A stretch of DNA of 64,000 bases. It comes from Leptospira stimsonii. Lineage in GTDB: Bacteria > Spirochaetota > Leptospiria > Leptospirales > Leptospiraceae. The stretch is from positions 868,001 to 932,000 of the forward strand of contig NZ_QHCS01000001.1 of assembly GCF_003545875.1 (NCBI RefSeq). The letters run 5' to 3'. A program made the translations under genes and the position numbers. The notes below the pieces were generated by a model that did no database searches, was not told the origin of the DNA, and worked only from the letters and a program-made list of their open reading frames with translations. Below, piece after piece: positions 12,563 through 21,706 of this stretch (positions are counted from its first letter, which is position 1; every line of letters begins with the position of its first letter).

Positions 12563-14881
12563 TCAAGTAAGACGGATTCTTTTTGCATTCTCGAAGGTAT
12601 TCAGAATGGTTTCCGAAAGTTCTTCTTGTTTTGTAAAAAAGCAAATTTGATATTCCGTTTCCTCTTGAAATCGTTTCAGATAAGAAAGTGCGGATTGAAG
12701 TCTTTTCGGATCGAGATGTACGAAAGGTTCGTCTAACAAGAGAAGTCCCTTTTGGGGAACCGTCTTCCTGGCCAAAAACAATTTAAAAATTAAGTAGAAC
12801 GTCGCCAAGGTTCCACCGGAAAGGTGTTCGATAGAACGAAGTGTTCCCGCCGCATCTTCCATTTTGATCAATTCTTTTTTATCGAGCGCTTCGAAGGAAA
12901 CTCCTCTTTTTGGAAGGAGAAAATGAAGATCCTTCCCGATTTCGGATGCGATCGAAACAAATTGAAAGGACTGATCTTTGGAAATGTCCTCTACGATTTC
13001 CTGTGCGATTTTTGCCGATTTGCGTTTGGATTCTAAACTCGAAAATTCTTTTTCTTTTTCGGCAAGGAGTTGAAGAGTAGAAATTAAATCATTCTCTTTT
13101 TCCGGTAGAGAATCTTGGATTCTTGTGTCTTCGACTTTGATCTCCGTTTTGAGTTCGTTTAATCTTTTCTCCAAAGACTGAAGTTCCGTTTCTAATTCTT
13201 TCTTTTGCGCGTTTTTAGAGAGTCTTTCGGTTTCTGAAAATCCTTGTGTCGGAATTTCGTCGAGTAGGGAAATTTCCGCTTTCCATTGGATTTCCAATTC
13301 TTCCGGATTATTTCCTCCGTTTGCGGATTGAAGTTTTTGCGAGGATTCTTTGAAAATTTTGGACTGGGATTGAAACTCGGCAATCTGTTTGTGATAGTCT
13401 TGAATGGACGCAACTCTTCTTTCTCCGAGCCAAGAATTTCGCTTTCTCTGAAGTTCGGAGAGTTTTTCTCTTTCCAATTTACTTTTGGAAAGAATCGAAT
13501 CCAAGGCTTCGATCAAGCCCCGGATTTCTTTCTCCAAGGTTTCCATCTGTTCGGATTTAGATTCAAAATTTAGAATCTGTTTTGCTAAGAATTGTCTGAG
13601 AATGTCAATCCTATCAAGCGGAGAAATGGGATTTTCTGGAAACGTTAGATTCCATTCGCTTAATCTTTTGGAAACCGCATCCTTTTCCTTTGCCGGGCTG
13701 TAACGAATCTCCAGGGTTTCTTTTTTTTGAGTAAGAAGATAAAGACCGATTCCGATTGCACCCGCCGAAACCAAGGAGCCGATCAAAAGTCCGAACGGAG
13801 AAACGTTGCCGACCAGTAAAGAAACCAAAACTCCAATCAAACCTAAGAAACCAAAGCCTGCGATACCTCCTCCGATGAGTTTCTGATTGGAGTTGGAAAG
13901 TTCGGTACGAACCTCTTCGGTAAAACCTTCTTCTCTGAGAGTTTTGTCTAACTTTTCGATCAATTCTTCCGCTTTCGATTTCATCTTTTGCAAAAGGGTA
14001 ATTTGATTTTTGAGGGAATCGGATTCTTTCTTTTTGAGATCGATCGCCTTTTGTTTGTCTTGTAGTAAGGTTTCCGAAGAAGTTAGAAAAGATTGGAGCG
14101 TATCGATTTCTTTCTGAAGATTTTCATAGACGGAAGATTCGTCTTTGGAATAGAGAACGTTTTTTTTGAGAGTTTCTTCCAGAGATTTTAACCTTTGGAT
14201 CTTGGAAAGAGAATCTAAAAGTTGATTTTTCTTTTGGATCTTGGAATCCAAAAAGAATTCCTTTTCCAGTTGCGTGAGTTTCTCTTGGATCTCTTCGACT
14301 CTTTCTTGATCTTTGAGATGTTTTCCTTCCATTTCCAAGTTGTTTTTATTTCGGGAATGAAGACTTGCGATTTTCGAAGTCAGTTGAATTCTTTTATCCT
14401 TGAGATCCGTGATTTCTTTTTTGAGATTCTCAATGTACGTCCAATCTTTACTTCCGGTTTTTGGAGAATGAATTTTTTTGAGTGAAGTCGAGATTCCTTC
14501 GAGATTCACTCCGTTGTTGAGAAGTTTACTCCGTAAAAATTCCGGTTTGATGATTTTATCGTTGTGAAACGCAAATTCCAATTCTCCTTCACGAAGCGAA
14601 ATACAATGCACGTATTGAGGAGCCGCGTCCTTGGAAAGTTCGGGAATTTCGCCGATGAGACGATACCCTTCTAAACTTTTTTCTCCGTAGCGGGAAAGAA
14701 TGCTTTTTTTCGGTTCCTGGCTCGCGGTAAGAAATTTGCTTCCGATTCCGAGACGAAGCGCATCGAAAATTGTCGTTTTCCCCGATTCATTCTCACCTTG
14801 AAAGATCGTAACGGAGGGACTGAGGTCGAAGTCGGATTGAATGAACTTGCCGAATTTGAGAAGTTGTAATTTGGAGATCAT
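12563..14881 (-). CDS. YhaN/SbcC-like AAA ATPase with coiled coil and membrane hairpin
   Basis: 772 residues from the ATG at 14881. Walker A is GENESGKTT near residue 32; the ABC signature LSGG and Walker B LLLLDEPFVHLD lie in the last 110 residues, so the two nucleotide-binding halves flank a very long coiled coil as in SbcC/Rad50. Between coil arms, at about residues 335-385, two hydrophobic glycine-rich segments look like a transmembrane hairpin, as in Bacillus YhaN. The start overlaps the stop of the partner phosphoesterase gene by 4 bp. Together they should form an Mre11-Rad50-like DNA-end processing complex, here possibly membrane-anchored. Confidence 0.87.
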   Translation of the reverse strand: MISKLQLLKFGKFIQSDFDLSPSVTIFQGENESGKTTIFDALRLGIGSKFLTASQEPKKSILSRYGEKSLEGYRLIGEIPELSKDAAPQYVHCISLREGELEFAFHNDKIIKPEFLRSKLLNNGVNLEGISTSLKKIHSPKTGSKDWTYIENLKKEITDLKDKRIQLTSKIASLHSRNKNNLEMEGKHLKDQERVEEIQEKLTQLEKEFFLDSKIQKKNQLLDSLSKIQRLKSLEETLKKNVLYSKDESSVYENLQKEIDTLQSFLTSSETLLQDKQKAIDLKKKESDSLKNQITLLQKMKSKAEELIEKLDKTLREEGFTEEVRTELSNSNQKLIGGGIAGFGFLGLIGVLVSLLVGNVSPFGLLIGSLVSAGAIGIGLYLLTQKKETLEIRYSPAKEKDAVSKRLSEWNLTFPENPISPLDRIDILRQFLAKQILNFESKSEQMETLEKEIRGLIEALDSILSKSKLEREKLSELQRKRNSWLGERRVASIQDYHKQIAEFQSQSKIFKESSQKLQSANGGNNPEELEIQWKAEISLLDEIPTQGFSETERLSKNAQKKELETELQSLEKRLNELKTEIKVEDTRIQDSLPEKENDLISTLQLLAEKEKEFSSLESKRKSAKIAQEIVEDISKDQSFQFVSIASEIGKDLHFLLPKRGVSFEALDKKELIKMEDAAGTLRSIEHLSGGTLATFYLIFKLFLARKTVPQKGLLLLDEPFVHLDPKRLQSALSYLKRFQEETEYQICFFTKQEELSETILNTFENAKRIRLT

Positions 14882-15969
14882 CTTTCGCTTTTGCCCGCCA
14901 TTTCTTCGATTTGTTCCAAACCCAATACCAAAATTTCGTTCCAATCGGGAGCATCCGCTCCTGTCCAACTTTGCCTACGTTCCATTAGCTTTTCATAAAA
15001 TAGTTTTGCGACGGGGTTGTCGATGAGCGCCGAAGATGTTTTGAGATCGGAAGTTTTGATTTCGATCTTTCTACAACGTGCTGTTTCCATAAAACGATTC
15101 AAGGTTTCCGAGACGAAGTGTTCGTCTTCGACGATTCCGGAGACGCGGATACGAACCGTGTCTTCTTGTGAAAAACGGGACGCCGTTTTTTCGAGGTCAG
15201 GAATTTCACCGGAAAGAGTGACGGAAAGTGAAAAGTCCTTAAATTCTCCTGCGGATACGATCGCCCTTTCTTTTAAAACCGGAGTTCCGTTTTTACCGAG
15301 GGAAACGATGTTTACGGTGCGAACTCCGGATTCTCCCATGGAAACGATACGAGGCGAGCCCGGATACGCTTTGATCAGAGAGCCGGAAACCTCCGAACGT
15401 TTGGAATGAATATGACCTAACGCGAGATAGTCGAACTTGGCTTCGAGAAACGGTCCGGAATCGAGAATGGAATCCGCTTCTTCCGGAGAAGGTCCGAGGT
15501 ATTCCACCATTTTGGTTTCGGTGCCGTGAAGGAGCGCGATTCTATACTGAACCTTCTTCTCTTTAAATTGAATATTCGAATAATCTAAATTTCTGTTAAA
15601 AGGAAATCCGAAAAATTCCGCGGAGACACCGTCCGATTCTTCCAACCAGAGTTTCACGTTTTCGCCTTTCTGAGGATAGAGCATCGGCGAAAGATCCGCG
15701 GAAATCGGGTAGGTTCCTTCCGCGAGACCGAGTTCCTCGTGATTGCCGGGAATATAGAAAATTCTTCCGGAAAAGGATTTGAGGATCGTTTTGACTTCTT
15801 CTTTGAGCGCTCCGATATCGTTGTTTCGATCGAAGAGATCCCCGCAAAAAAGGATATGAGTGCACTGTTCTTCGGACGCGATCGAAACGATCTCTTTGAG
15901 AACGGATAGGGAATAGTCCTTTTCTTTTTGGCTGAGGTGCAGATCGGCGCTGTGTAAAAATCGAATCAT
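14878..15969 (-). CDS. YhaO/SbcD-like metallophosphoesterase (nuclease subunit)
   Basis: 363 residues with the complete calcineurin-like metal-binding motif set: DLHLS (D9, H11), GDLFDRNND, GNHEELG and LGHIHSK. This is the Mre11/SbcD/YhaO nuclease family; the C-terminal 120 residues form the capping region, which usually binds the ATPase partner. Upstream of and overlapping the YhaN-like gene, so the two are made in stoichiometry. Upstream of the start, 553 bp hold no gene but carry the tandem repeat starting at 16147. Confidence 0.9.
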   Translation of the reverse strand: MIRFLHSADLHLSQKEKDYSLSVLKEIVSIASEEQCTHILFCGDLFDRNNDIGALKEEVKTILKSFSGRIFYIPGNHEELGLAEGTYPISADLSPMLYPQKGENVKLWLEESDGVSAEFFGFPFNRNLDYSNIQFKEKKVQYRIALLHGTETKMVEYLGPSPEEADSILDSGPFLEAKFDYLALGHIHSKRSEVSGSLIKAYPGSPRIVSMGESGVRTVNIVSLGKNGTPVLKERAIVSAGEFKDFSLSVTLSGEIPDLEKTASRFSQEDTVRIRVSGIVEDEHFVSETLNRFMETARCRKIEIKTSDLKTSSALIDNPVAKLFYEKLMERRQSWTGADAPDWNEILVLGLEQIEEMAGKSER

Positions 15970-16146
15970 GGGCTAGGTCCTAATTTCTAAGAATAGGGTT
16001 TTCCCCGGACAAAAATTCAAGGGAATCCGATTCTTTTTGAATTTTTTTTTCGAAACGTTTGCGGGACTTCCTGCCCTGGGAGTTGTAACCTCAATCGAAT
16101 CTTGGGAATGGATTTGGAATGAGAGACGGTCCCAAACGGAGTTTTT

Positions 16147-16454
16147 GTAGGAGGTCCTACAAGAGTTCGAGGTGGGGGATTTTACTTGCAAAGAGTGGAA
16201 TTCTGTGATAGAGGAAAGTCTGCCGAGGTTTTCCCGCCACCCGCTCCCCTCCACCCAAAATCAGGGTGGGGCGCGCGACTTTTACGGAAGAGCCCGTAGG
16301 TCCTACAAGAGTTCGAGGTGGGGGATTTTACTTGCAAAAAGTGGAATTTTGTGATAGAGGAAAGTCTGCCGAGGTTTTCCCGCCACCGCTCCCCTCCACC
16401 CAAAATCAGGGTGGGGCGCGCGACTTTCACGGAAGAGTCCGTAGGTCCTACAAG
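16147..16454. repeat. tandem repeat, two 145/146-bp units plus partial third
   Basis: Two nearly identical units start at the GGTCCTAC of 16153 and 16299, with a third GGTCCTAC at 16444; periods are 146 and 145 bp. The units differ by a few substitutions and one base in a cytosine run. Each unit boundary is a palindrome (GTAGG...CCTAC), and each unit contains the hairpin CCACCC-aaaatca-GGGTGG followed by GGGCGCGCGACTTT. A diverged copy in the opposite orientation lies at 21440. No transposase gene is present, so a non-autonomous or REP-like element is likely. This repeat occupies most of the 553-bp gap between the YhaO gene and the next minus-strand gene. Confidence 0.85.
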
Positions 16455-16522
16455 AAATCCCATTCAATTTTAGTTATGGACTTCCGGAAGATTGCGCGCG
16501 CTGCAGATCTCTCGACCGAGGT

Positions 16523-17218
<696 letters not shown>

Positions 17219-17292
17219 GGTTTGCGGTCTTTGAGATCCTTTCTAACAAGAGGATCTTTTTTGAATAGAAAAGAAATTCTTTCGAAGATTGA

Positions 17293-18681
17293 TTAGCGAT
17301 ATTTGACTAAAAACAAATCCTGCGTTCCGTTTATAGAAATTCCGTTGATTGTTCCGTTTGCGGAACCCGTTCCATAGAGCCCACCCTCCGGATCGGTGAC
17401 GATTCCGTTCCCCATAAGAGTCGCGCCGGCGGTTCCGATTTGACGGAGCCACTGTTGTTGACCTTGTCCGTTGTGTTTCGTAAAAAATAAATCGTTGTTC
17501 CCGATGGACGCTCCGGAACCGGTCGCTAAGTTTCCGGTTGAAAATCCAGTTGAAAAAACGTTTCCGGCGAGATCGGTGGCTAAGGACGCTACCGTGGTAC
17601 TCGCAGTTCCGTTATTGACGCCGAATTGCTGAACCCATTGTTGCGTTCCACTTTGGTCGAACTTAAAGAGTGTTCCCGCATAGGTCGTTCCCGGATTTCC
17701 GGAACCGAAGTCCGCATTACTTCCGGCTCCCACAAAAATATTTCCGGATCGATCCAGAGTGATTGGCCCGGTAAGGACTTCCAGGGTTGCTTGACCTAGG
17801 TGAGTGAAGAACTGTCTGTTTCCACTCGAGTCGTATTTAAAAACGAAAAGATCGTTTCCGCCGATTCCGGGAACGGTGAGCGTAGAATAATTAGCGCCTC
17901 CAAAACCGGCGACGAAGGCCGAGCCGGAAGTAGAATCGCAGGCAAGTCCGCTTGCCGTCGTATTCGCACCCGTAACCGAAAGTTGTGTCGCCCAGGATTG
18001 ATTTCCGGAAGAATCGAAACGGACCACAAACATGGTTCCGGAAATTGCGACCGGACCACCGAAAGGTCCGTTCGTATCTCCTGCAACGTAGGAATTTCCG
18101 AGACTATCCACGCAGATGTCCGTAGGATTTAGAAAAAAACTTCCACCGGTAGGGCCAACTTGTTTGCTCCAGAGCGGAGTTCCGTCCAAAGAAACCTTGA
18201 TTACAAAAAGATCCTGACCGCTCAACATCGGACCGGCGAAGGAGGCATTCGTGTACCCAGCGATATAAGAGTTTCCTAATAGATCCGACGCAATTCCCAC
18301 GACCGTAAGGAGGGCGCCCGGTGCGCCCAGCTGACGAGCCCAAGCGCGACCACTTTCAGGATTGTATTTTGCGACGATAATATCCTGGGTACCGATCACC
18401 GTTCCGTTGAAGAGGGCCCCGTCCGTTTCACCCGCGACGACCGTATTTAGAAATGGATCGAGGGCGATGTCTTTCCCACGACTGCTTCCGCCTGATTTCC
18501 CTTCCAGGATCATCCAAGACAAGGTCCCTGTGTTTTCGCGAAAGATAATGGGATGGATTCCCGCTAGGAATTGGCTCACCCAATACTCGGTTGTTCTTGG
18601 ATTCCCTGAGTTTATTTCCTGTGCTGGAACACAAGAATGAAAGAGGAGCCATAAAATCGGAACGGTAAGGAAGGATTTCAT
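17293..18681 (-). CDS. exported SBBP-repeat beta-propeller lipoprotein
   Basis: 462 residues. The signal ends in LLFHSCVP, a plausible lipobox. The body is seven or more repeats of the SBBP type: GNSYIAGYTN, DLFVIKVSLDGTPLWSKQVG, DPTDICVDSLGNSYVAGDTN-like units, each with a DxxGNxYxAG strand and an xWxxQxG strand about 50 residues apart. These form a seven-bladed beta propeller on the cell surface or in the periplasm. Ligand unknown. A related but more diverged propeller is encoded at 21707-23050 on the same strand. Confidence 0.85.
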   Translation of the reverse strand: MKSFLTVPILWLLFHSCVPAQEINSGNPRTTEYWVSQFLAGIHPIIFRENTGTLSWMILEGKSGGSSRGKDIALDPFLNTVVAGETDGALFNGTVIGTQDIIVAKYNPESGRAWARQLGAPGALLTVVGIASDLLGNSYIAGYTNASFAGPMLSGQDLFVIKVSLDGTPLWSKQVGPTGGSFFLNPTDICVDSLGNSYVAGDTNGPFGGPVAISGTMFVVRFDSSGNQSWATQLSVTGANTTASGLACDSTSGSAFVAGFGGANYSTLTVPGIGGNDLFVFKYDSSGNRQFFTHLGQATLEVLTGPITLDRSGNIFVGAGSNADFGSGNPGTTYAGTLFKFDQSGTQQWVQQFGVNNGTASTTVASLATDLAGNVFSTGFSTGNLATGSGASIGNNDLFFTKHNGQGQQQWLRQIGTAGATLMGNGIVTDPEGGLYGTGSANGTINGISINGTQDLFLVKYR

Positions 18682-18929
18682 TTTATACCTAAAAAAAATC
18701 TAAAATAGCAATCTTATACATTTGAAATAATCTATCAAAGATTATGCGTTCTTTCAAGGGGTACGATTCGTAAAACGTAGAGAATGAATTATAATTTGAA
18801 AAGAAATTAACCTTGGATAGGGGATTCTAACCTATATCCAAACAGACTCGTAAACTGATCGGAAAGAGGTCGACTTTTGGAGGAGGGCTTGGTATCCGTA
18901 CTCATTATCCTAAAAAGAGTTTTCCATAG

Positions 18930-19943
18930 ATGAACTTAGAGACAGAAATCAGACAAGAAACGAATCTTTGCGATAAATCCGGGAATCTGAATTTAAACGC
19001 GGTCGGTTGGTCCAAGAAGCCTTTGCATCGCTGTAATCTCAGCGGACACTATCTTCGAAAAAAGAAATGGAATTATTGGTGTATCTATGACGAGAATTTC
19101 TTGGCCTCGTTCACGATCTCGGACGTGGACTATGCCGGCGTTATTTTCGTATATTGGTTGAATCGCAAAACGGGAGATTTCGAAGAAGGGACCATTCTTA
19201 CGCCTTTTGGATCGGGAGTGAGTTTGGGACAACTCTTAGGGAGCAACGCGACTTACATCGGAAATAACGCGAGATTGCAATTCTTTCGGGAAGAAGAAGG
19301 ATATCGTCTTTCAATCAATTTTTCACCAAGAAATAAAATTCCTGTTCAGGCAGAACTAATGGTTCCCGTTCCTGAGAATTGGGAGACGCTCAACGTAGTC
19401 GTTCCTTGGTCCAAGAGAAGATTCCAGTTTACGGAAAAATTATTCGGAGTCGGAGCGAGCGGAACCGTTCGATACGGCGCGATGGAACACAAGTTCGAAC
19501 CGGAGACTTCTTTTGCTTGTTTGGATTACGGAAGAGGAGTTTGGCCTTATTCCACAAAATGGAACTGGGCGTCGATGGTTGCGGTTAACGCGGGAGAAAG
19601 AATCGGGATCAATCTCGGTGCCGGATGGACGGACGAAACCGGAACCACTGAAAATGCGATCTTAGTCAACGGAAGAATCTATAAGATTCCGTCTAACGCG
19701 GTTTTTGCGATCGATAAGGAGAATTGGATGAAACCGTGGCATTTATATACGAAAGATTCTCAGGCGATCGATTTACAATTCATTCCTGAATTTCACAGAA
19801 AGGCGACGACGAACACCGGGATTCTTGCATCTTCCGTACATCAGATGATCGGGAAGTTCGAAGGAGTCATACGATTGGGAAAAAACGAATACAAGATCAC
19901 GAACGGTCAAGGTTGGGCCGAAGATCACATTGCAAGATGGTAG
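18930..19943 (+). CDS. DUF2804 family protein
   Basis: 337 residues, no signal peptide. Features fitting the DUF2804 family: an early CDKSGNLNLNAVGWSKKPLH, a central run of beta strands with repeated tryptophans (KKKWNYWCIYDENF, DYGRGVWPYSTKWNWAS), and a C-terminal GQGWAEDHIARW. The fold resembles lipocalin/AttH-like proteins that bind or modify hydrophobic ligands; the function of the family is not established. The last bases overlap the start of the DUF952 gene, forming a small operon with it and tag. Confidence 0.8.
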   Translation: MNLETEIRQETNLCDKSGNLNLNAVGWSKKPLHRCNLSGHYLRKKKWNYWCIYDENFLASFTISDVDYAGVIFVYWLNRKTGDFEEGTILTPFGSGVSLGQLLGSNATYIGNNARLQFFREEEGYRLSINFSPRNKIPVQAELMVPVPENWETLNVVVPWSKRRFQFTEKLFGVGASGTVRYGAMEHKFEPETSFACLDYGRGVWPYSTKWNWASMVAVNAGERIGINLGAGWTDETGTTENAILVNGRIYKIPSNAVFAIDKENWMKPWHLYTKDSQAIDLQFIPEFHRKATTNTGILASSVHQMIGKFEGVIRLGKNEYKITNGQGWAEDHIARW

Positions 19944-20314
19944 AATCGACCCCGACCTATATCTACAATATCGCCTCTAAGAAGGATTACGAAGAAGCGA
20001 TCAGGACCGGTGCTTATATCACGGATTCCCTTTCGAAAGAAGGATTTATTCATAGCTCTAAGAAGAATCAGGTGGAAGACACGGCGAATCGAATTTTTAT
20101 CGGAAGAAAGGATTTGCTTCTTCTCGTTGTGAACACGAAAAAATTAAGATCGGAATTAAAATACGAAAAGAGTGATTCTCCTAAGTTTCCGAAAGAAGAG
20201 GGGAAGAATATTTTTCCTCATATCTACGGCCCATTGAACACGGACGCAGTGGAAAATGTTTACGAGATCACACCGGACAAAGAAGGAAGATTTCAATTTT
20301 CATTCTTAGGATAA
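19937..20314 (+). CDS. DUF952 family protein
   Basis: 125 residues from the ATG at 19937, which overlaps the previous stop. The family pattern is complete: TYIYNIASKKDYEEA at the N-terminus, EGFIHSS (residues about 41-47) and FPHIYGPLN near residue 95. DUF952 proteins have an ADP-ribosyltransferase-like or small-molecule-binding fold with conserved His residues; function is not known. An in-frame upstream GTG-type start at 19913 would lie inside the DUF2804 frame and is less likely. Confidence 0.85.
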   Translation: MVESTPTYIYNIASKKDYEEAIRTGAYITDSLSKEGFIHSSKKNQVEDTANRIFIGRKDLLLLVVNTKKLRSELKYEKSDSPKFPKEEGKNIFPHIYGPLNTDAVENVYEITPDKEGRFQFSFLG

Positions 20315-20357
20315 GAATTTATTTTTGGGGTCGTCACGAAGAACGAAACGGAAGAAG

Positions 20358-20939
20358 ATGAAAAAAAAATCCGAGAAAACGAGATGCACTTGGGCGAACA
20401 AGGATCCGCTTTATATACGTTATCACGACGAGGAATGGGGAAAACCGATTCACGATGATCGAAAACTATTCGAATTTCTTATCTTAGAAGGAGCTCAGGC
20501 CGGCTTGTCTTGGATTACGATTCTAAAAAAGAGAGATGATTACAGAAAAGCTTTCGACGGATTCGATCCCGAAAAAATCGCAGGATACGGAGAAAAGAAG
20601 ATTCAATCCCTTCTCAAAAACGAGGGAATCGTCCGGAATGAATTGAAAATTCGGGCAACGGTAAAAAACGCAAAAGAATTTTTGAATATTCAAAAAGAAT
20701 ACAACTCGTTCGATAAATACATCTGGGGCTTTGTGGATCAAAGGCCGATTTACAATTCTTGGAAAACGAACCGAGAAGTGCCAAGCGAAACCTCTGAATC
20801 TAAAGCGATGAGCAAGGACTTAAAAAAAAGAGGTTTCAAATTCGTGGGCTCTACGATTTGCTACGCGTTTATGCAAGCGACCGGAATGGTGATGGATCAT
20901 ACCACGGATTGTTTTTGTTTTGTAAAAAAGAAACATTAA
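20358..20939 (+). CDS. tag: DNA-3-methyladenine glycosylase I
   Basis: 193 residues from the ATG at 20358, preceded by GGAAGAAG. The Tag family is clear: RCTWANKDPLYIRYHDEEWG at the N-terminus, LEGAQAGLSWITIL with the catalytic Glu, IVRNELKIRATVKNA, and GSTICYAFMQATGMVMDH ending in the zinc-binding DCFCF. The enzyme excises N3-methyladenine from alkylated DNA, leaving an abasic site. It is the last gene of a three-gene plus-strand run; the sequence after it holds at most one short uncertain frame and the repeat at 21440. Confidence 0.93.
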   Translation: MKKKSEKTRCTWANKDPLYIRYHDEEWGKPIHDDRKLFEFLILEGAQAGLSWITILKKRDDYRKAFDGFDPEKIAGYGEKKIQSLLKNEGIVRNELKIRATVKNAKEFLNIQKEYNSFDKYIWGFVDQRPIYNSWKTNREVPSETSESKAMSKDLKKRGFKFVGSTICYAFMQATGMVMDHTTDCFCFVKKKH

Positions 20940-21042
20940 AATACCGAGTATTCGAATTCCGTGACGATCTATCGGTTTTTATTTTCGTTTCGGTTTTGAT
21001 CTTTTTTGTTTCAAAATTCTTTCTAAAGAACTTACGAATAAA

Positions 21043-21333
21043 GTGCGAAGTCGAATATTCAGAATTTCAAAGGAATTCGAAGGTAGAAAATTCTTTTGTT
21101 ATACTTCTCGGAGAAATGGCAAAGAGAAGATAGAGCGTGAGATTTTACCCTTTTTGAGCCCCGAAATACTCGTTGTTTATATGAACGGAAGGAAACCGAA
21201 ATCCAAGGTCGATAAAAATAGGATGGTCGCAAAAATATTATATAAATTGAATATGATCGAATTTCCTGCCGTCGTAAAGATAGAAAACGGAAGGCCCCTC
21301 GAGCAGTCTTTTAAACAAAAATTTATTCCTTAA
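21043..21333 (+). CDS. short hypothetical frame, uncertain or remnant
   Basis: 96 residues starting at GTG, with a protein-like second half (EREILPFLSPEILVVYMNGR, then NMIEFPAVVKIENGRP). No convincing ribosome site is seen. In the frame just upstream, a membrane-helix-like stretch (DLSVFIFVSVLIFFVSKFF) runs into this one with a frame change near 21030-21060. That could mean a once longer membrane protein broken by a frameshift, or chance. Not recognised. Confidence 0.35.
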   Translation: MRSRIFRISKEFEGRKFFCYTSRRNGKEKIEREILPFLSPEILVVYMNGRKPKSKVDKNRMVAKILYKLNMIEFPAVVKIENGRPLEQSFKQKFIP

Positions 21334-21439
21334 TCAATGAAAATCGGAATCTTGTCGAGATGGTTTCCATTAACGAGAAATATCGAATGAACTTTTAAAA
21401 CTGATTTCGAAAGTAGAAAAAGACTTTTTACTCTTAGTC

Positions 21440-21638
21440 GTAGTTCCTACAAGCTCTTTTCCGTGAAATTTGCGCGCCCCACCCTGATCTTGGGTGGAGT
21501 GGTTGATGAGCGACTCATAGGGAGCGAATCATTGAGTTTCGGTGGCGGGAAAACCACGGCGAATTCTCCCATAACAGAAAAACTCGCTTTGCTCAATCAA
21601 AATTCTTCCTCAATCGTTTTGTCGTACCTCCGACAAAA
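21440..21638 (-). repeat. diverged inverted copy of the 16147 intergenic repeat
   Basis: Read on the minus strand it shows the same order of blocks as the 16147 units: a palindromic end (TTTTGTCG...CGACAAAA), TGGTTTTCCCGCCACC, CTCCACCCaagATCAGGGTGG, GGGCGCGC, TTTCACGGAA, and a closing GTAGGAACTAC. About 40 extra bases with an internal near-repeat lie between the CGCCACC and CTCCACCC blocks. It fills the gap between the short frame ending at 21333 and the propeller gene; the rest of that 373-bp gap shows nothing else. Confidence 0.75.
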
Positions 21639-21706
21639 GAACACCAAATTTTACTTTACAAAAAAGTTCGAATCGACATTTCGCATGTCGCGTCCGAAAA
21701 ATATTC

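Noticed and set aside
16147..16454. CRISPR array
   Set aside because: Units are about 145 bp, fully repeated with no unique spacers and no cas genes near.
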